Below are positions 1 through 7,314 of a DNA stretch of 64,000 nucleotides, piece after piece. How positions within the stretch are numbered: position 1 is the first letter of the stretch; every line of letters starts with the position of its first letter. Location of the stretch: positions 57,617 through 121,616 of the forward strand of contig JAMPEU010000008.1 in assembly GCA_023664865.1 (NCBI GenBank), written 5' to 3'. The DNA is from Butyrivibrio sp. (GTDB lineage: Bacteria; Bacillota; Clostridia; Lachnospirales; Lachnospiraceae). A program made the translations under genes and the position numbers. The notes below the pieces were generated by a model. It saw only the letters and a program-made list of their open reading frames with translations, was not told where the DNA came from and made no database searches.

Positions 1-2
1 GT

Positions 3-218
3 GAGATTGACGTGCTGGTTGAGGAAGCATGGAAGGTCGAGGGAGTTATCGGCTCGCGTATAACGGGCGGCGGATTCGGCGGCTGTACGGTCAGCATTGT
101 AAAAGACGAGGCGGTAGAAGAATTTAAAGCAAAAGTGGGCGCGGCGTATAAGGAAAGAGTTGGAAAGAGCGCGGACTTCTATGTAGTGGAAATCGGGGAT
201 GGACCGGCTAAAATCTGA
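3..218 (+). CDS. galK: Galactokinase, C-terminal fragment (cut by window start)
   Basis: This is the last 71 codons of a GHMP-family kinase, open at the window edge. The stretch RITGGGFGGCTVSIV is the glycine-rich GHMP motif 3 of galactokinase, which phosphorylates galactose to galactose-1-phosphate in the cytoplasm. The typical tail follows (YKERVGKSADFYVVEIGDG). The identification is strengthened by galT lying downstream on the same strand, so the two make a Leloir-pathway operon. They are separated by palindromic element A1. Only the C-terminus is visible, so completeness of the gene cannot be judged. Confidence 0.9.
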   Translation, partial: EIDVLVEEAWKVEGVIGSRITGGGFGGCTVSIVKDEAVEEFKAKVGAAYKERVGKSADFYVVEIGDGPAKI

Positions 219-225
219 GTATTTT

Positions 226-396
226 ACGTTGTACAATATATACAAAACAACGTAGGGCACGCTTTCGCTACGTTGCCGCCAGTAGCGGTACTAAGCTCGA
301 AAATACCTCGCTAAGTACCGACGGCGCCAGATAATTTACGAAGTAAATTTTCTGTTGAGTACCCTACTTATGTTTTGTATATATTGTACAACTCAC
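226..396 (+). repeat. Palindromic element family A, copy 1 (A1)
   Basis: This imperfect inverted repeat lies between galK and galT. The outer arms are gttgtacaatatatacaaaa on the left and its reverse complement on the right, followed by gtaggg/ccctac. The inner hairpin is built from agcggtactaag and ctaagtaccg. Copies A2 (21081-21227) and A3 (29603-29746, inverted) have the same arms and inner hairpin. A1 is about 24 bp longer because mini-palindrome C sits in its right half. The left arm is also self-complementary (acgttgt...acaacgt). It has no coding capacity and resembles a MITE or REP-like element. Confidence 0.85.
328..356 (+). repeat. Mini-palindrome C nested in A1
   Basis: This 29-bp near-palindrome (arms cagataatttac and gtaaattttctg) interrupts element A1. 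Copies A2 and A3 go directly from the inner hairpin to the right arm at this point. The identical 29 bp, reverse-complemented, interrupts element B3 at 24875-24903. Presence in one copy of each of two element families and absence from their sisters indicates an insertion event. Confidence 0.8.
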
Positions 397-463
397 ACTA
401 TGAAATTATGAGTTTTGCAATTATCTATGCGAATTTAATTAATAGGAGGAGAGTCATATAATT

Positions 464-1972
464 ATGATTTATTATAATATAAAAAAGTTAGTAGAATACG
501 GATTAATAACAGGATTGATTGAAGAGGCGGATAGGATATATACGACTAACAGGTTGCTTGAATTATTTAAGCTGGACGAGCCGGACGAAGAAACTGAAAA
601 TGATGCCGCTGTCACAATGACTGTGGACGAACTCGAAACCGTGTTAGGCGAAATGTTGGATTATGCTTATGAGCATGGAATAATGACGGAGAACAGTGTA
701 GTATACCGCGATTTGTTTGACACAAAGATTATGAGCATGCTGGTGCCAAGACCAAGTGAAGTTATAGCGGAGTTTGAGGCTGAATACGAGCAGAGTCCGC
801 AGGCAGCTACGGATTATTTCTATAAACTCAGTCAGGACACAGACTATATCAGAAGATACAGAATCAGTAAGGATATGAAGTGGGTTGCTTCTACCAAGTA
901 TGGGGACTTAGACATAACGATTAATCTGTCTAAGCCGGAGAAAGATCCGAAGGCGATTGCGGCGGCTAAGAGCGCGAAACAGAGCGGATATCCTAAGTGT
1001 CTGCTCTGCATGGAGAATGAGGGCTATGCGGGGCGCGTCAATCATCCGGCAAGGCAGAACCACAGAATTATCCCGGTAACGATTAACGGGAGCAGATGGG
1101 GATTCCAGTATTCGCCGTATGTATATTATAACGAGCATTGTATAGTTTTTAATTCCAAGCACATTCCGATGAAGATTGAGCATGACACTTTCTGTAAGCT
1201 GTTTGATTTCGTCAAGCAGTTTCCGCATTATTTTGTGGGTTCCAATGCCGACTTGCCGATTGTGGGCGGTTCGATTTTAAGTCACGACCATTTTCAGGGC
1301 GGACACTACGAATTTGCCATGGCGAAAGCGCCTGTGGAAAGAACTTTTACGGTAAAAGGTTTTGAAGATGTAGAGGCAGGAGTTGTAAACTGGCCGATGT
1401 CGGTTATCCGCATCGCCTCAAAAGATACGGACAGGCTCATTGCGCTTGCTGACGTGGTTTTGAATAAGTGGCGGGGATACACAGATGAAGACGCGTTTAT
1501 TTTTGCTGAGACAGATGGGGAGCCGCACAATACGATTACGCCGATTGCCAGAAAACGAGGGGATAAATTCGAGCTGGATTTGGTTCTGCGCAACAACATT
1601 ACCACTAAGGAGCATCCGTTAGGAGTATACCATCCGCACGCAGAGCTGCACCATATCAAGAAAGAGAATATCGGTCTTATCGAGGTTATGGGGCTTGCAG
1701 TCCTTCCGGCAAGATTGAAGGACGAGATGGAGAGGCTGTCAAGTGCGATTCTTGAGGGAAAAGATATCCGCAGCGATGAGCTTTTAGAGAAACACGCGGA
1801 TTGGGTAAACGAATTTCTTCCTAAATATACGGATGTAAATAAAGATAACATTATGGATATTCTACACAAAGAAATAGGATATGTATTTATGAAGGTGCTT
1901 GAAGACTCAGGAGTATATAAACGCACGGAAGAAGGTCAGGCGGCGTTTGACAGATTTATCGGAAGCCTGTAA
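464..1972 (+). CDS. galT: UDP-glucose--hexose-1-phosphate uridylyltransferase
   Basis: Exchanges UMP between UDP-glucose and galactose-1-phosphate in the Leloir pathway. At 502 aa it is the long Firmicute type (GalT class II), with its own N-terminal helical extension. The stretch GGSILSHDHFQGGHYEFAMA (near residue 270) carries the His-x-His-type active-site signature of this type, and LGVYHPHAELHHIKKENIG gives a second conserved His cluster. The start is set by taggagga 13-14 nt upstream of ATG 464. It follows galK on the same strand, and a hairpin terminator lies just after its stop, so galK-galT probably ends the transcript here. Confidence 0.95.
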   Translation: MIYYNIKKLVEYGLITGLIEEADRIYTTNRLLELFKLDEPDEETENDAAVTMTVDELETVLGEMLDYAYEHGIMTENSVVYRDLFDTKIMSMLVPRPSEVIAEFEAEYEQSPQAATDYFYKLSQDTDYIRRYRISKDMKWVASTKYGDLDITINLSKPEKDPKAIAAAKSAKQSGYPKCLLCMENEGYAGRVNHPARQNHRIIPVTINGSRWGFQYSPYVYYNEHCIVFNSKHIPMKIEHDTFCKLFDFVKQFPHYFVGSNADLPIVGGSILSHDHFQGGHYEFAMAKAPVERTFTVKGFEDVEAGVVNWPMSVIRIASKDTDRLIALADVVLNKWRGYTDEDAFIFAETDGEPHNTITPIARKRGDKFELDLVLRNNITTKEHPLGVYHPHAELHHIKKENIGLIEVMGLAVLPARLKDEMERLSSAILEGKDIRSDELLEKHADWVNEFLPKYTDVNKDNIMDILHKEIGYVFMKVLEDSGVYKRTEEGQAAFDRFIGSL

Positions 1973-1975
1973 GAA

Positions 1976-2000
1976 AACGGCGGGGAAATTCCCCGCCGTT
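1976..2000. terminator. GC-rich hairpin after galT
   Basis: Perfect inverted repeat aacggcgggg / ccccgccgtt with a short A/T loop, four bases after the galT stop and between convergent genes. The downstream T tract is weak (cggttt), so termination on the plus strand is likely but not certain. It could also serve the minus-strand gene that ends at 2052. Confidence 0.7.
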
Positions 2001-2051
2001 CGGTTTAGTTGCACCAATAATTTCGCTTTTATTCTTTGATTCTATCAATTT

Positions 2052-2861
2052 CTAAGTTATGATAGCCGTACCGCTGTGAATGGCTCTAAGTTTTTCTCCC
2101 ATTATCGGCTTCATCAGCTCAAAAGCCTGCTGCCCCGTACAGTGTCCGGTATAAAAAACTGTCTCAAGCTGCTGTAATTCTTCTGCGGTTTTCCTTATTT
2201 CTTCAATCTCCGTATCTGTATATCCGCTTTTTTTCATCATATGAAATCCGCTGATAACAGTTGTCGGCAGGCAGCCGTATCTTTCCTTGAAACTGTCCAA
2301 TATATTTAAAATGCCGTTATGCGCGCAGCCTGAAAGCAATACTATTTCATTATTCTGCTTGATAACGAGGCATTGTTCATGCTCAAATTCGTCCTGTATG
2401 TCTGCTCCGTTTACCCGCTTTTTCAAAGAAAGATTGCTCTTGGGCCAAAGCCTTCTGCCCCTTATATTCGCCATAAATGAAACTTCATCGTCTATTGCCA
2501 TATCGCCATCAATCTTATGCACCTGCGGCAAATCCGAGATACGTTTATCAATCCCTATGTATCGCTCATTGTGATAATAATCACCGTCAGCATTTTTCTG
2601 CATATAGATTGCAGCGTCCGGACATATTTTTATAAAATCCATAATGCCTCCGGCATGGTCGTAGTGACCGTGGCTGAGAATTAGTGTATCAACCTTTGCC
2701 AAATCTATTCCCAGCGTCCGTGCATTTTCAAGGAATGAGCCGCTCGCCCCTGTATCAAGTAAAAGTTTGTGCTTCTTTGTTTCAATATAGATGCTTAAGC
2801 CATGTTCATATTTACAGCCCGGCAGACCACAGCTATCCTCGATTATTGTTATTATTCTCAT
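2052..2861 (-). CDS. MBL-fold metallo-hydrolase (COG1237-like)
   Basis: This 269-aa protein has the metallo-beta-lactamase signature SHGHYDHAGG (His64, His66, Asp68, His69) plus the later metal-site blocks GCAHNGI, GFHM and YTGHCTGQ. Its length and layout match the group annotated as 7,8-dihydropterin-6-methyl-4-(beta-D-ribofuranosyl)aminobenzene-5'-phosphate synthase-like hydrolases. The true substrate of bacterial members is mostly unknown. It is cytoplasmic, with no signal peptide. It is read toward galT and lies 22 bp beyond the amidase stop on the same strand, so the two may be co-transcribed. Confidence 0.8.
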   Translation of the reverse strand: MRIITIIEDSCGLPGCKYEHGLSIYIETKKHKLLLDTGASGSFLENARTLGIDLAKVDTLILSHGHYDHAGGIMDFIKICPDAAIYMQKNADGDYYHNERYIGIDKRISDLPQVHKIDGDMAIDDEVSFMANIRGRRLWPKSNLSLKKRVNGADIQDEFEHEQCLVIKQNNEIVLLSGCAHNGILNILDSFKERYGCLPTTVISGFHMMKKSGYTDTEIEEIRKTAEELQQLETVFYTGHCTGQQAFELMKPIMGEKLRAIHSGTAIIT

Positions 2862-2883
2862 TGTTTGTTAGTCCTTTTCCCTT

Positions 2884-3930
2884 CTAACCGCTGTACGCTG
2901 CCACATCCGCAAGCAGCTTTTCCCACTTATCCTCATGCTCAACATAATACAGCGGACACATCTTCCCGCCACAGTCATAGTGTCTTAAGATATCTGTACA
3001 ATCCAGCTTGTATTCCTGAACCAGCCACGCCAGAAGATGCACCAGCGAATCATAAGTTTCCTGCGTAAATTCGCCGTCGTCGTCCAGATAGCAGCACTCT
3101 ATGGAAATCGAGTCCGCATTTCTTGTCATAACTGCATACGCCTGTTCATCGAGCGGAATACACTGCAATATTTCCCCTTCATATCCGATAATAAGGTGCG
3201 CGCTTGCTGAGCGTTCGTGCGTCTGCTCCAGATTGGCAAAGTAACTCCTGTTCTGTGCTGCGCTCGTTTTAGGATTAGCCGTATAATGCACAAAAATATT
3301 TTTTACCTTTTCAATCTCCGTCCCCGGTCTGGAATAATCGTTCACATTTAAAAGATCAACCTCTATATCAGGCTTCGCGATTTTATCATTTTCTTTCAAA
3401 ATCCTATCGGTTACAACATCATCTGAATTTGCCGGAGATATATCCGGTACTTTCCTTTCCTGCACGAACCTGTAAATCAGTCCGGCAAACAACACAATAA
3501 GTACAAGTACGGATATAAGCATCACGCCCGCCAGTATTCGACATAGATATACCCGCCTTATCCTCGCCTTTCTGCGCTGCTCGGCACGTATTCTTTCAGC
3601 CTCGCTGAGTACGCGCTTTCTTCGCTGCGTACTTATGTATTCGACGCTTCTATCAGGTCTAACCGACCTGCTCCTTCTTCCCGCGTCAATATATTCTATT
3701 CTCCTTGCGGGTTCTCTTCTGCGCTGCGTAGTTCCACTTTGCTCAGACTTTATTCTGTGTTCCGACTCTCTTCTCTGCTCAGATTTTATCCTTTGCTCTG
3801 GTTCTCTTCTGCGTTCCGGCTCTCTTCTCTGCTCAGGCGTTCTCCTTCGTCCCGCTTCTCCTCTCCGTTCCGGCGCAGACGTCTCCCATAATATAAGTTC
3901 ACTCTTTTTCTTGTGTACACTATTTCCCAC
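2884..3930 (-). CDS. Membrane-anchored N-acetylmuramoyl-L-alanine amidase with Arg/Glu repeat tail
   Basis: The 348-aa protein has three parts. Residues 1-130 are a very basic, predicted cytoplasmic region with tandem six-residue repeats. Residues about 131-154 form a single transmembrane helix. The rest is an external amidase_2 (T7-lysozyme-like) domain. Likely zinc ligands are His215 (FVHYTANP), His317 (RHYD) and Cys325 (KMCP), with Glu278 in SISIE as the catalytic acid. It should cleave the MurNAc-L-Ala bond of peptidoglycan while tethered to the membrane. The long charged N-terminal tail is unusual for this family and its role is unknown. It may bind nucleic acid, acidic lipid or a partner. 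Confidence 0.8.
   Translation of the reverse strand: MGNSVHKKKSELILWETSAPERRGEAGRRRTPEQRREPERRREPEQRIKSEQRRESEHRIKSEQSGTTQRRREPARRIEYIDAGRRSRSVRPDRSVEYISTQRRKRVLSEAERIRAEQRRKARIRRVYLCRILAGVMLISVLVLIVLFAGLIYRFVQERKVPDISPANSDDVVTDRILKENDKIAKPDIEVDLLNVNDYSRPGTEIEKVKNIFVHYTANPKTSAAQNRSYFANLEQTHERSASAHLIIGYEGEILQCIPLDEQAYAVMTRNADSISIECCYLDDDGEFTQETYDSLVHLLAWLVQEYKLDCTDILRHYDCGGKMCPLYYVEHEDKWEKLLADVAAYSG
3745..3834 (-). repeat. 18-bp repeats encoding a hexapeptide (EQRREP-like)
   Basis: Codons 33-62 of the amidase gene encode five in-frame six-residue units: EQRREP, ERRREP, EQRIKS, EQRRES, EHRIKS. Degenerate units continue to about residue 80 (QRRREP, ARRIEY). The DNA repeats are imperfect 18-mers, which suggests expansion by slippage or unequal recombination and possible length variation between strains. 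Confidence 0.8.
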
Positions 3931-4164
3931 GGTGTCTACTCTCCCCCACGGTATTTTTATGCGTCAATAATAGCATACTTATCTCTATAATATCTCTAAG
4001 CGCAGCCATTCAATAAATGTCAGTAAATGCACAAACCAAACCTACTGAATAGCTGCCTTTAATATGCCGCGTGCAGCATACCCTATATATAATAGACGTT
4101 TTATTTTAAGAAAAAGTCTCAACTTTTTTAATTTTTTTAAAAATTTTTTTATTTTTTTAGCTTT

Positions 4165-6513
4165 TCAATTTTCTTGCTCAAGATATTCCACTATCCTGTT
4201 ATATAAATCGGTAAAGTCCTCCTTATTTTCAGAGCAGGGGAAAAGTTCTCCGAACAGCTCTTCCATTTCTGCTCTGGAATAGTGGTAGTGGTATGCCATG
4301 CCCAATACCGCAGTGTCGGGGGGATTTACATCAGTTATCACTATATTGCACTGCGATAAATTCTCAATCGAGGCAAACATAAGTGCCGCACCCATAAACC
4401 GCATATCCTCTTCTTCCGCGCCATAACTTCCATTCAAGTTATAATAGAGGGTAACTTCGTATGGTTCCGAGTTGGTATCCATTGACAAGTATTGATAACT
4501 CAGCGCGGCTGTTGTCGGAATCGCGCCTGCTATCTGCGTCGTCCTTACATTGTCGCCCACATAAGGAGTCCGGTTTTTCAACATAGTATCAAGCGATTCC
4601 TGAATAGTCTTCGTGCTTACGGAAAGTATACGCACATCAGCCAGTATCCCTTCCAGTATATTATTCATATTTGTAAGTTCCGCCTGAATCTGCTGCTCCG
4701 CATCCGCATTATCGGCAGGCACATACAGATAACAAGGTTTTGTTTCTCCCGCTATCATATATGTTGTGATGGTTTCATGCGGCAAATAGACATATTCAGT
4801 CTCATCATACTCATATTCAATTTGTTCATCAGGAAGCGTTTCGTTGATTATCTCCTCATTGGCTGCGGAATCCACTCCTTCCTCAGCAGGCGTATATGTG
4901 TGTACGCTTGCATTGCTGTCCGTTCCGACTGCCCCGCCTTTAGCCTCTATCTCTTCATATGGGAGATTTATCAGTTCTGTCTCTACCGCTTCCGGCGCGG
5001 GAATCGGCTGCATGCCGCTCAGACTATCGCTGGCTGTATAAGTCGTCTCATCATCATTGATGTCTATTCCCGGCACTCCTTCCGAAGAGCCTATCTCATT
5101 CGGTATATACGTCTTACTCTCCTCCTCATAGTTCGGCTCTTCTTCCGTCGGGTATTCATGGTACTCATGATATACCTCTACCTTCGAACCATCTGTTATA
5201 ATAATTATCCCATTAGAAAGCATCCTCTTGGCTCTCGCCTGACTCGCCAACGCAGCATTTGCACCATAATTTCCAAGCGTGATTACTATTTTCTCTTCTG
5301 CAAGCTTCACAGCGTCCTCATATGGCAGCATACAGAAACGACCGATTTCCCTATCGGAATCCGTATGATACACAATGATATCCGTATTGTTTTCGCTACG
5401 GTAATATGATTTGCCTGCAAAATAATCCGGGAACGTCACCTGAAAACAGTCCGTTGTCACAGTCATTGAGCCTTCTTCCAAAAGATATATCTTCTCCGAC
5501 TGCTCTTTTGCCTGCGTAAAAGTTAATACCGCCGCCGCGCACACTACCACAAGCACAGGCAGCAGTGCAAGCATCAGCTTTCGCGGTTTAGCCGCTATCC
5601 TGCTGACTCTCTCCTTAATATCTTTTGCCCCGCCGGTCATAGTCGTCGCCGCACACGCGATATCAGACGCTTTGGTCTTTCTGGTGATAAGCGATATGAG
5701 CGTCTTGCCGTAAGCCACACGTTCTTCTTCACCCAACAATTTAATTGCAGCCTCGTCACACGCAAGCTCGCAGTCCTGCTTAGACATAGCCGCGGCAATC
5801 CATACAAGCGGATTGAACCAATAAACCGCCAGCAGGATACAGCGCAGCGCAGACCAAAAAATATCTTTATTTCTATAATGGCAGTATTCGTGCGCAATAA
5901 CATGCTTAAGCTTTTCGTCGTCCTCTATCGCCGCCTCTGATAAATATATCGCCTGATTTCCAGGCATACCATACAGACAGGGAGAAGACAGACTTTTCAC
6001 CAGATATACCGGCATCAGCTTGGCTGACTCAAAGCCTTCCTTTTCATATCTGATGCGCTCCCTGCGCAGCCTATGCGCAAAGTTTATATTGACAGCAGCC
6101 ATCCATACCCCTGCTGCCGCAATTCCCACATACCACACCATTCTGAAAAAAACAGCGTGTGAAGATATAGCGTTTGACGCAGCATATATGATATCTGATA
6201 CAACCGAGTCTGTATTTGCCGCGATATGACCGCCTTCTTCTAAAATTGGCAGGCCATTCGGGGCAATGACGTTATCCTGTTGCGTTTCCGGCTGCGCCGC
6301 TTCCACTACCCTGTCAGCCACGCTTATAATGTTTAAGCTGCTCTTGGGCAGAATATTCGGGAAAACAAGCGCTGCTGCCGGTATGATTAACCTCGCCGCC
6401 ACTATCAGCCATAACGCATACTGCAGACGCGCGCTGATATGCCCCTTGCATAGTTTCCTAATCAGCATGATACATAAAATTAATATTGAAGATGTTACAA
6501 TCGTCTCTACCAT
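4165..6513 (-). CDS. BlaR1/MecR1-like M56 membrane metallopeptidase with long extracellular domain
   Basis: This 782-aa protein begins with membrane helices and carries the zinc-protease motif HEYCH (His208-Glu209...His212) in a cytoplasmic loop, as in the M56 family that cleaves BlaI-type repressors. A last helix near residues 310-330 leads to a 450-residue outer region rich in Glu, Thr and Tyr. That region shows no penicillin-binding motifs (no SxxK/KTG pair visible), so it probably senses something other than beta-lactams. It starts 2 bp after the blaI-like gene and is clearly co-transcribed with it. Expected role: a signal sensor that inactivates the partner repressor. Confidence 0.85.
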   Translation of the reverse strand: MVETIVTSSILILCIMLIRKLCKGHISARLQYALWLIVAARLIIPAAALVFPNILPKSSLNIISVADRVVEAAQPETQQDNVIAPNGLPILEEGGHIAANTDSVVSDIIYAASNAISSHAVFFRMVWYVGIAAAGVWMAAVNINFAHRLRRERIRYEKEGFESAKLMPVYLVKSLSSPCLYGMPGNQAIYLSEAAIEDDEKLKHVIAHEYCHYRNKDIFWSALRCILLAVYWFNPLVWIAAAMSKQDCELACDEAAIKLLGEEERVAYGKTLISLITRKTKASDIACAATTMTGGAKDIKERVSRIAAKPRKLMLALLPVLVVVCAAAVLTFTQAKEQSEKIYLLEEGSMTVTTDCFQVTFPDYFAGKSYYRSENNTDIIVYHTDSDREIGRFCMLPYEDAVKLAEEKIVITLGNYGANAALASQARAKRMLSNGIIIITDGSKVEVYHEYHEYPTEEEPNYEEESKTYIPNEIGSSEGVPGIDINDDETTYTASDSLSGMQPIPAPEAVETELINLPYEEIEAKGGAVGTDSNASVHTYTPAEEGVDSAANEEIINETLPDEQIEYEYDETEYVYLPHETITTYMIAGETKPCYLYVPADNADAEQQIQAELTNMNNILEGILADVRILSVSTKTIQESLDTMLKNRTPYVGDNVRTTQIAGAIPTTAALSYQYLSMDTNSEPYEVTLYYNLNGSYGAEEEDMRFMGAALMFASIENLSQCNIVITDVNPPDTAVLGMAYHYHYSRAEMEELFGELFPCSENKEDFTDLYNRIVEYLEQEN

Positions 6514-6515
6514 GA

Positions 6516-6902
6516 TTATTTTCCTCTTCCTTTCTTTTCCGCCTGCTCCAAAATCTCATACAACTGCGCAATATCTTCTTTGCTAAGAGCCTCGTCCGCT
6601 ACCATGGCGTTCACCATCATGCCTATGCTGCCCTTATATACCTTATTCAAAAATCCCCTTGTCTCCCGAATAGATGCCTCGTTTCGCGAAATAAGCGGAT
6701 AAAACTGTTTCGCACGCCCATTCACCTTAAACGCAACAGCCCCCTTCTTCTCAAGTCTTCCCAGCATGGTGATAATTATATGTTTATCCCAGCCGGTCTC
6801 ACCCTGAAGATGCGCCGTCAACTCCGTTATGGTTCTTTCTCCCTGCTCCCACAGCACATTCATAATCTTCCATTCCCCATCCGATAAGTTTACATTTTTC
6901 AT
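6516..6902 (-). CDS. BlaI/MecI/CopY-family repressor
   Basis: A 128-aa winged-helix protein. The N-terminal block LSDGEWKIMNVLWEQGERTITEL and the following recognition region (HIIITMLGRLEKKGAV) are typical of penicillinase repressors. The C-terminal part forms the dimer domain normally clipped by the M56 partner, whose gene follows immediately. It probably represses its own operon from the upstream region 7109-7156. Target genes beyond the operon cannot be told from the sequence. Confidence 0.9.
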   Translation of the reverse strand: MKNVNLSDGEWKIMNVLWEQGERTITELTAHLQGETGWDKHIIITMLGRLEKKGAVAFKVNGRAKQFYPLISRNEASIRETRGFLNKVYKGSIGMMVNAMVADEALSKEDIAQLYEILEQAEKKGRGK

Positions 6903-6965
6903 GGTTTTATCTATGCTCCTTTCGATAGCTCCAGTATTTAGACTATTACAAAACTATCATTTGCT

Positions 6966-7056
6966 GTCACGAGTTCAGTAAAAATGAATAAAAACGGGGC
7001 TCCAATGCCTGAAAAGCGGTAAGTCGCCCCTTATTTTATTCATTTTTACTGAACTC
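6966..7056 (-). repeat. Palindromic element family B, copy 1 (B1)
   Basis: A 91-bp palindrome in the leader of the blaI/M56 operon. Read on the minus strand, the outer arms are gagttcagtaaaaatgaat and its exact complement. The inner stem is ggggc/gcccc, and the apical loop gacttaccgcttttcaggca is shared with B2, B3 and B4. The outer arms differ in sequence from the other copies yet remain fully complementary. A further inverted repeat (tagactattacaaaact at 6942-6958 against agttttgtaattgtcta at 7073-7089) encloses the whole copy. Confidence 0.9.
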
Positions 7057-7108
7057 TGATTACTAAAACAGAGTTTTGTAATTGTCTAACTTTGTCCTGC
7101 TTATGTAT

Positions 7109-7126
7109 GGTATACTTCCGTATACC
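7109..7126. promoter_or_regulatory. Candidate operator ggtatacttccgtatacc
   Basis: Perfect 7+4+7 palindrome placed directly downstream of the -10 box of the minus-strand promoter at 7128-7156, where a repressor would block initiation. A further ggtatac half-site lies at 7141-7147, inside the promoter spacer. By position it is the best candidate for the BlaI-like repressor, though the sequence differs from the classic TACA-TGTA consensus of BlaI/MecI. Confidence 0.55.
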
Positions 7127-7127
7127 T

Positions 7128-7156
7128 ATTATTGCATATTGGTATACATATGTCAA
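7128..7156 (-). promoter_or_regulatory. Promoter of the blaI-like/M56 operon
   Basis: On the minus strand TTGACA (7156-7151), a 17-bp spacer and AATAAT (7133-7128). The transcript would run through the ggtatac palindrome and element B1 before reaching the regulator gene at 6902, giving a leader of about 220 nt. Confidence 0.65.
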
Positions 7157-7202
7157 CCTCTTTTTATTCAACCAGAAAAAAATTTTCTCTCTCTTTGAAA
7201 AA

Positions 7203-7257
7203 TGATGCAACTTTGATGCAATTTTGATGAAAATATGATGCAAGCCTCTTGTAGAAT
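7203..7257 (+). promoter_or_regulatory. Four 11-bp direct repeats (tgatgcaa) before a -10 box
   Basis: The octamer tgatgcaa, or the variant tgatgaaa, starts at 7203, 7214, 7225 and 7236, a strict 11-bp period. The -10-like tagaat lies at 7252-7257 and no good -35 box is present. Tandem repeats on one face of the helix in place of a -35 box are the usual layout for activation by OmpR/PhoB-type response regulators. One more tgatgcaa occurs at 7271. This should control the lipoprotein gene at 7315. Confidence 0.7.
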
Positions 7258-7314
7258 GGATATTGGATACTGATGCAAAAATTTCACAGACTAAAATAAA
7301 AATGGGGGATTACC

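Noticed and set aside
1306-1926. 206-codon open frame antisense to galT
   Set aside because: It lies wholly within galT, has Ser-rich composition and no recognisable motif.
4119-4158. Long T-rich tract after the M56 gene
   Set aside because: On the strand of the M56 transcript it is A-rich and has no GC stem, so it is not an intrinsic terminator. It was not called as a feature.
4492-5409. 305-codon open frame on the plus strand inside the M56 gene
   Set aside because: Antisense to a well-supported gene. The product is rich in Ile, Arg and Tyr, with no domain or ribosome-binding site. It is a by-product of codon bias.
7046-7243. 65-codon minus-strand frame in the BlaI/lipoprotein intergenic region
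   Set aside because: It runs through B1, the ggtatac palindrome and the 11-bp repeats. It has no ribosome-binding site and its composition is that of AT-rich intergenic DNA.
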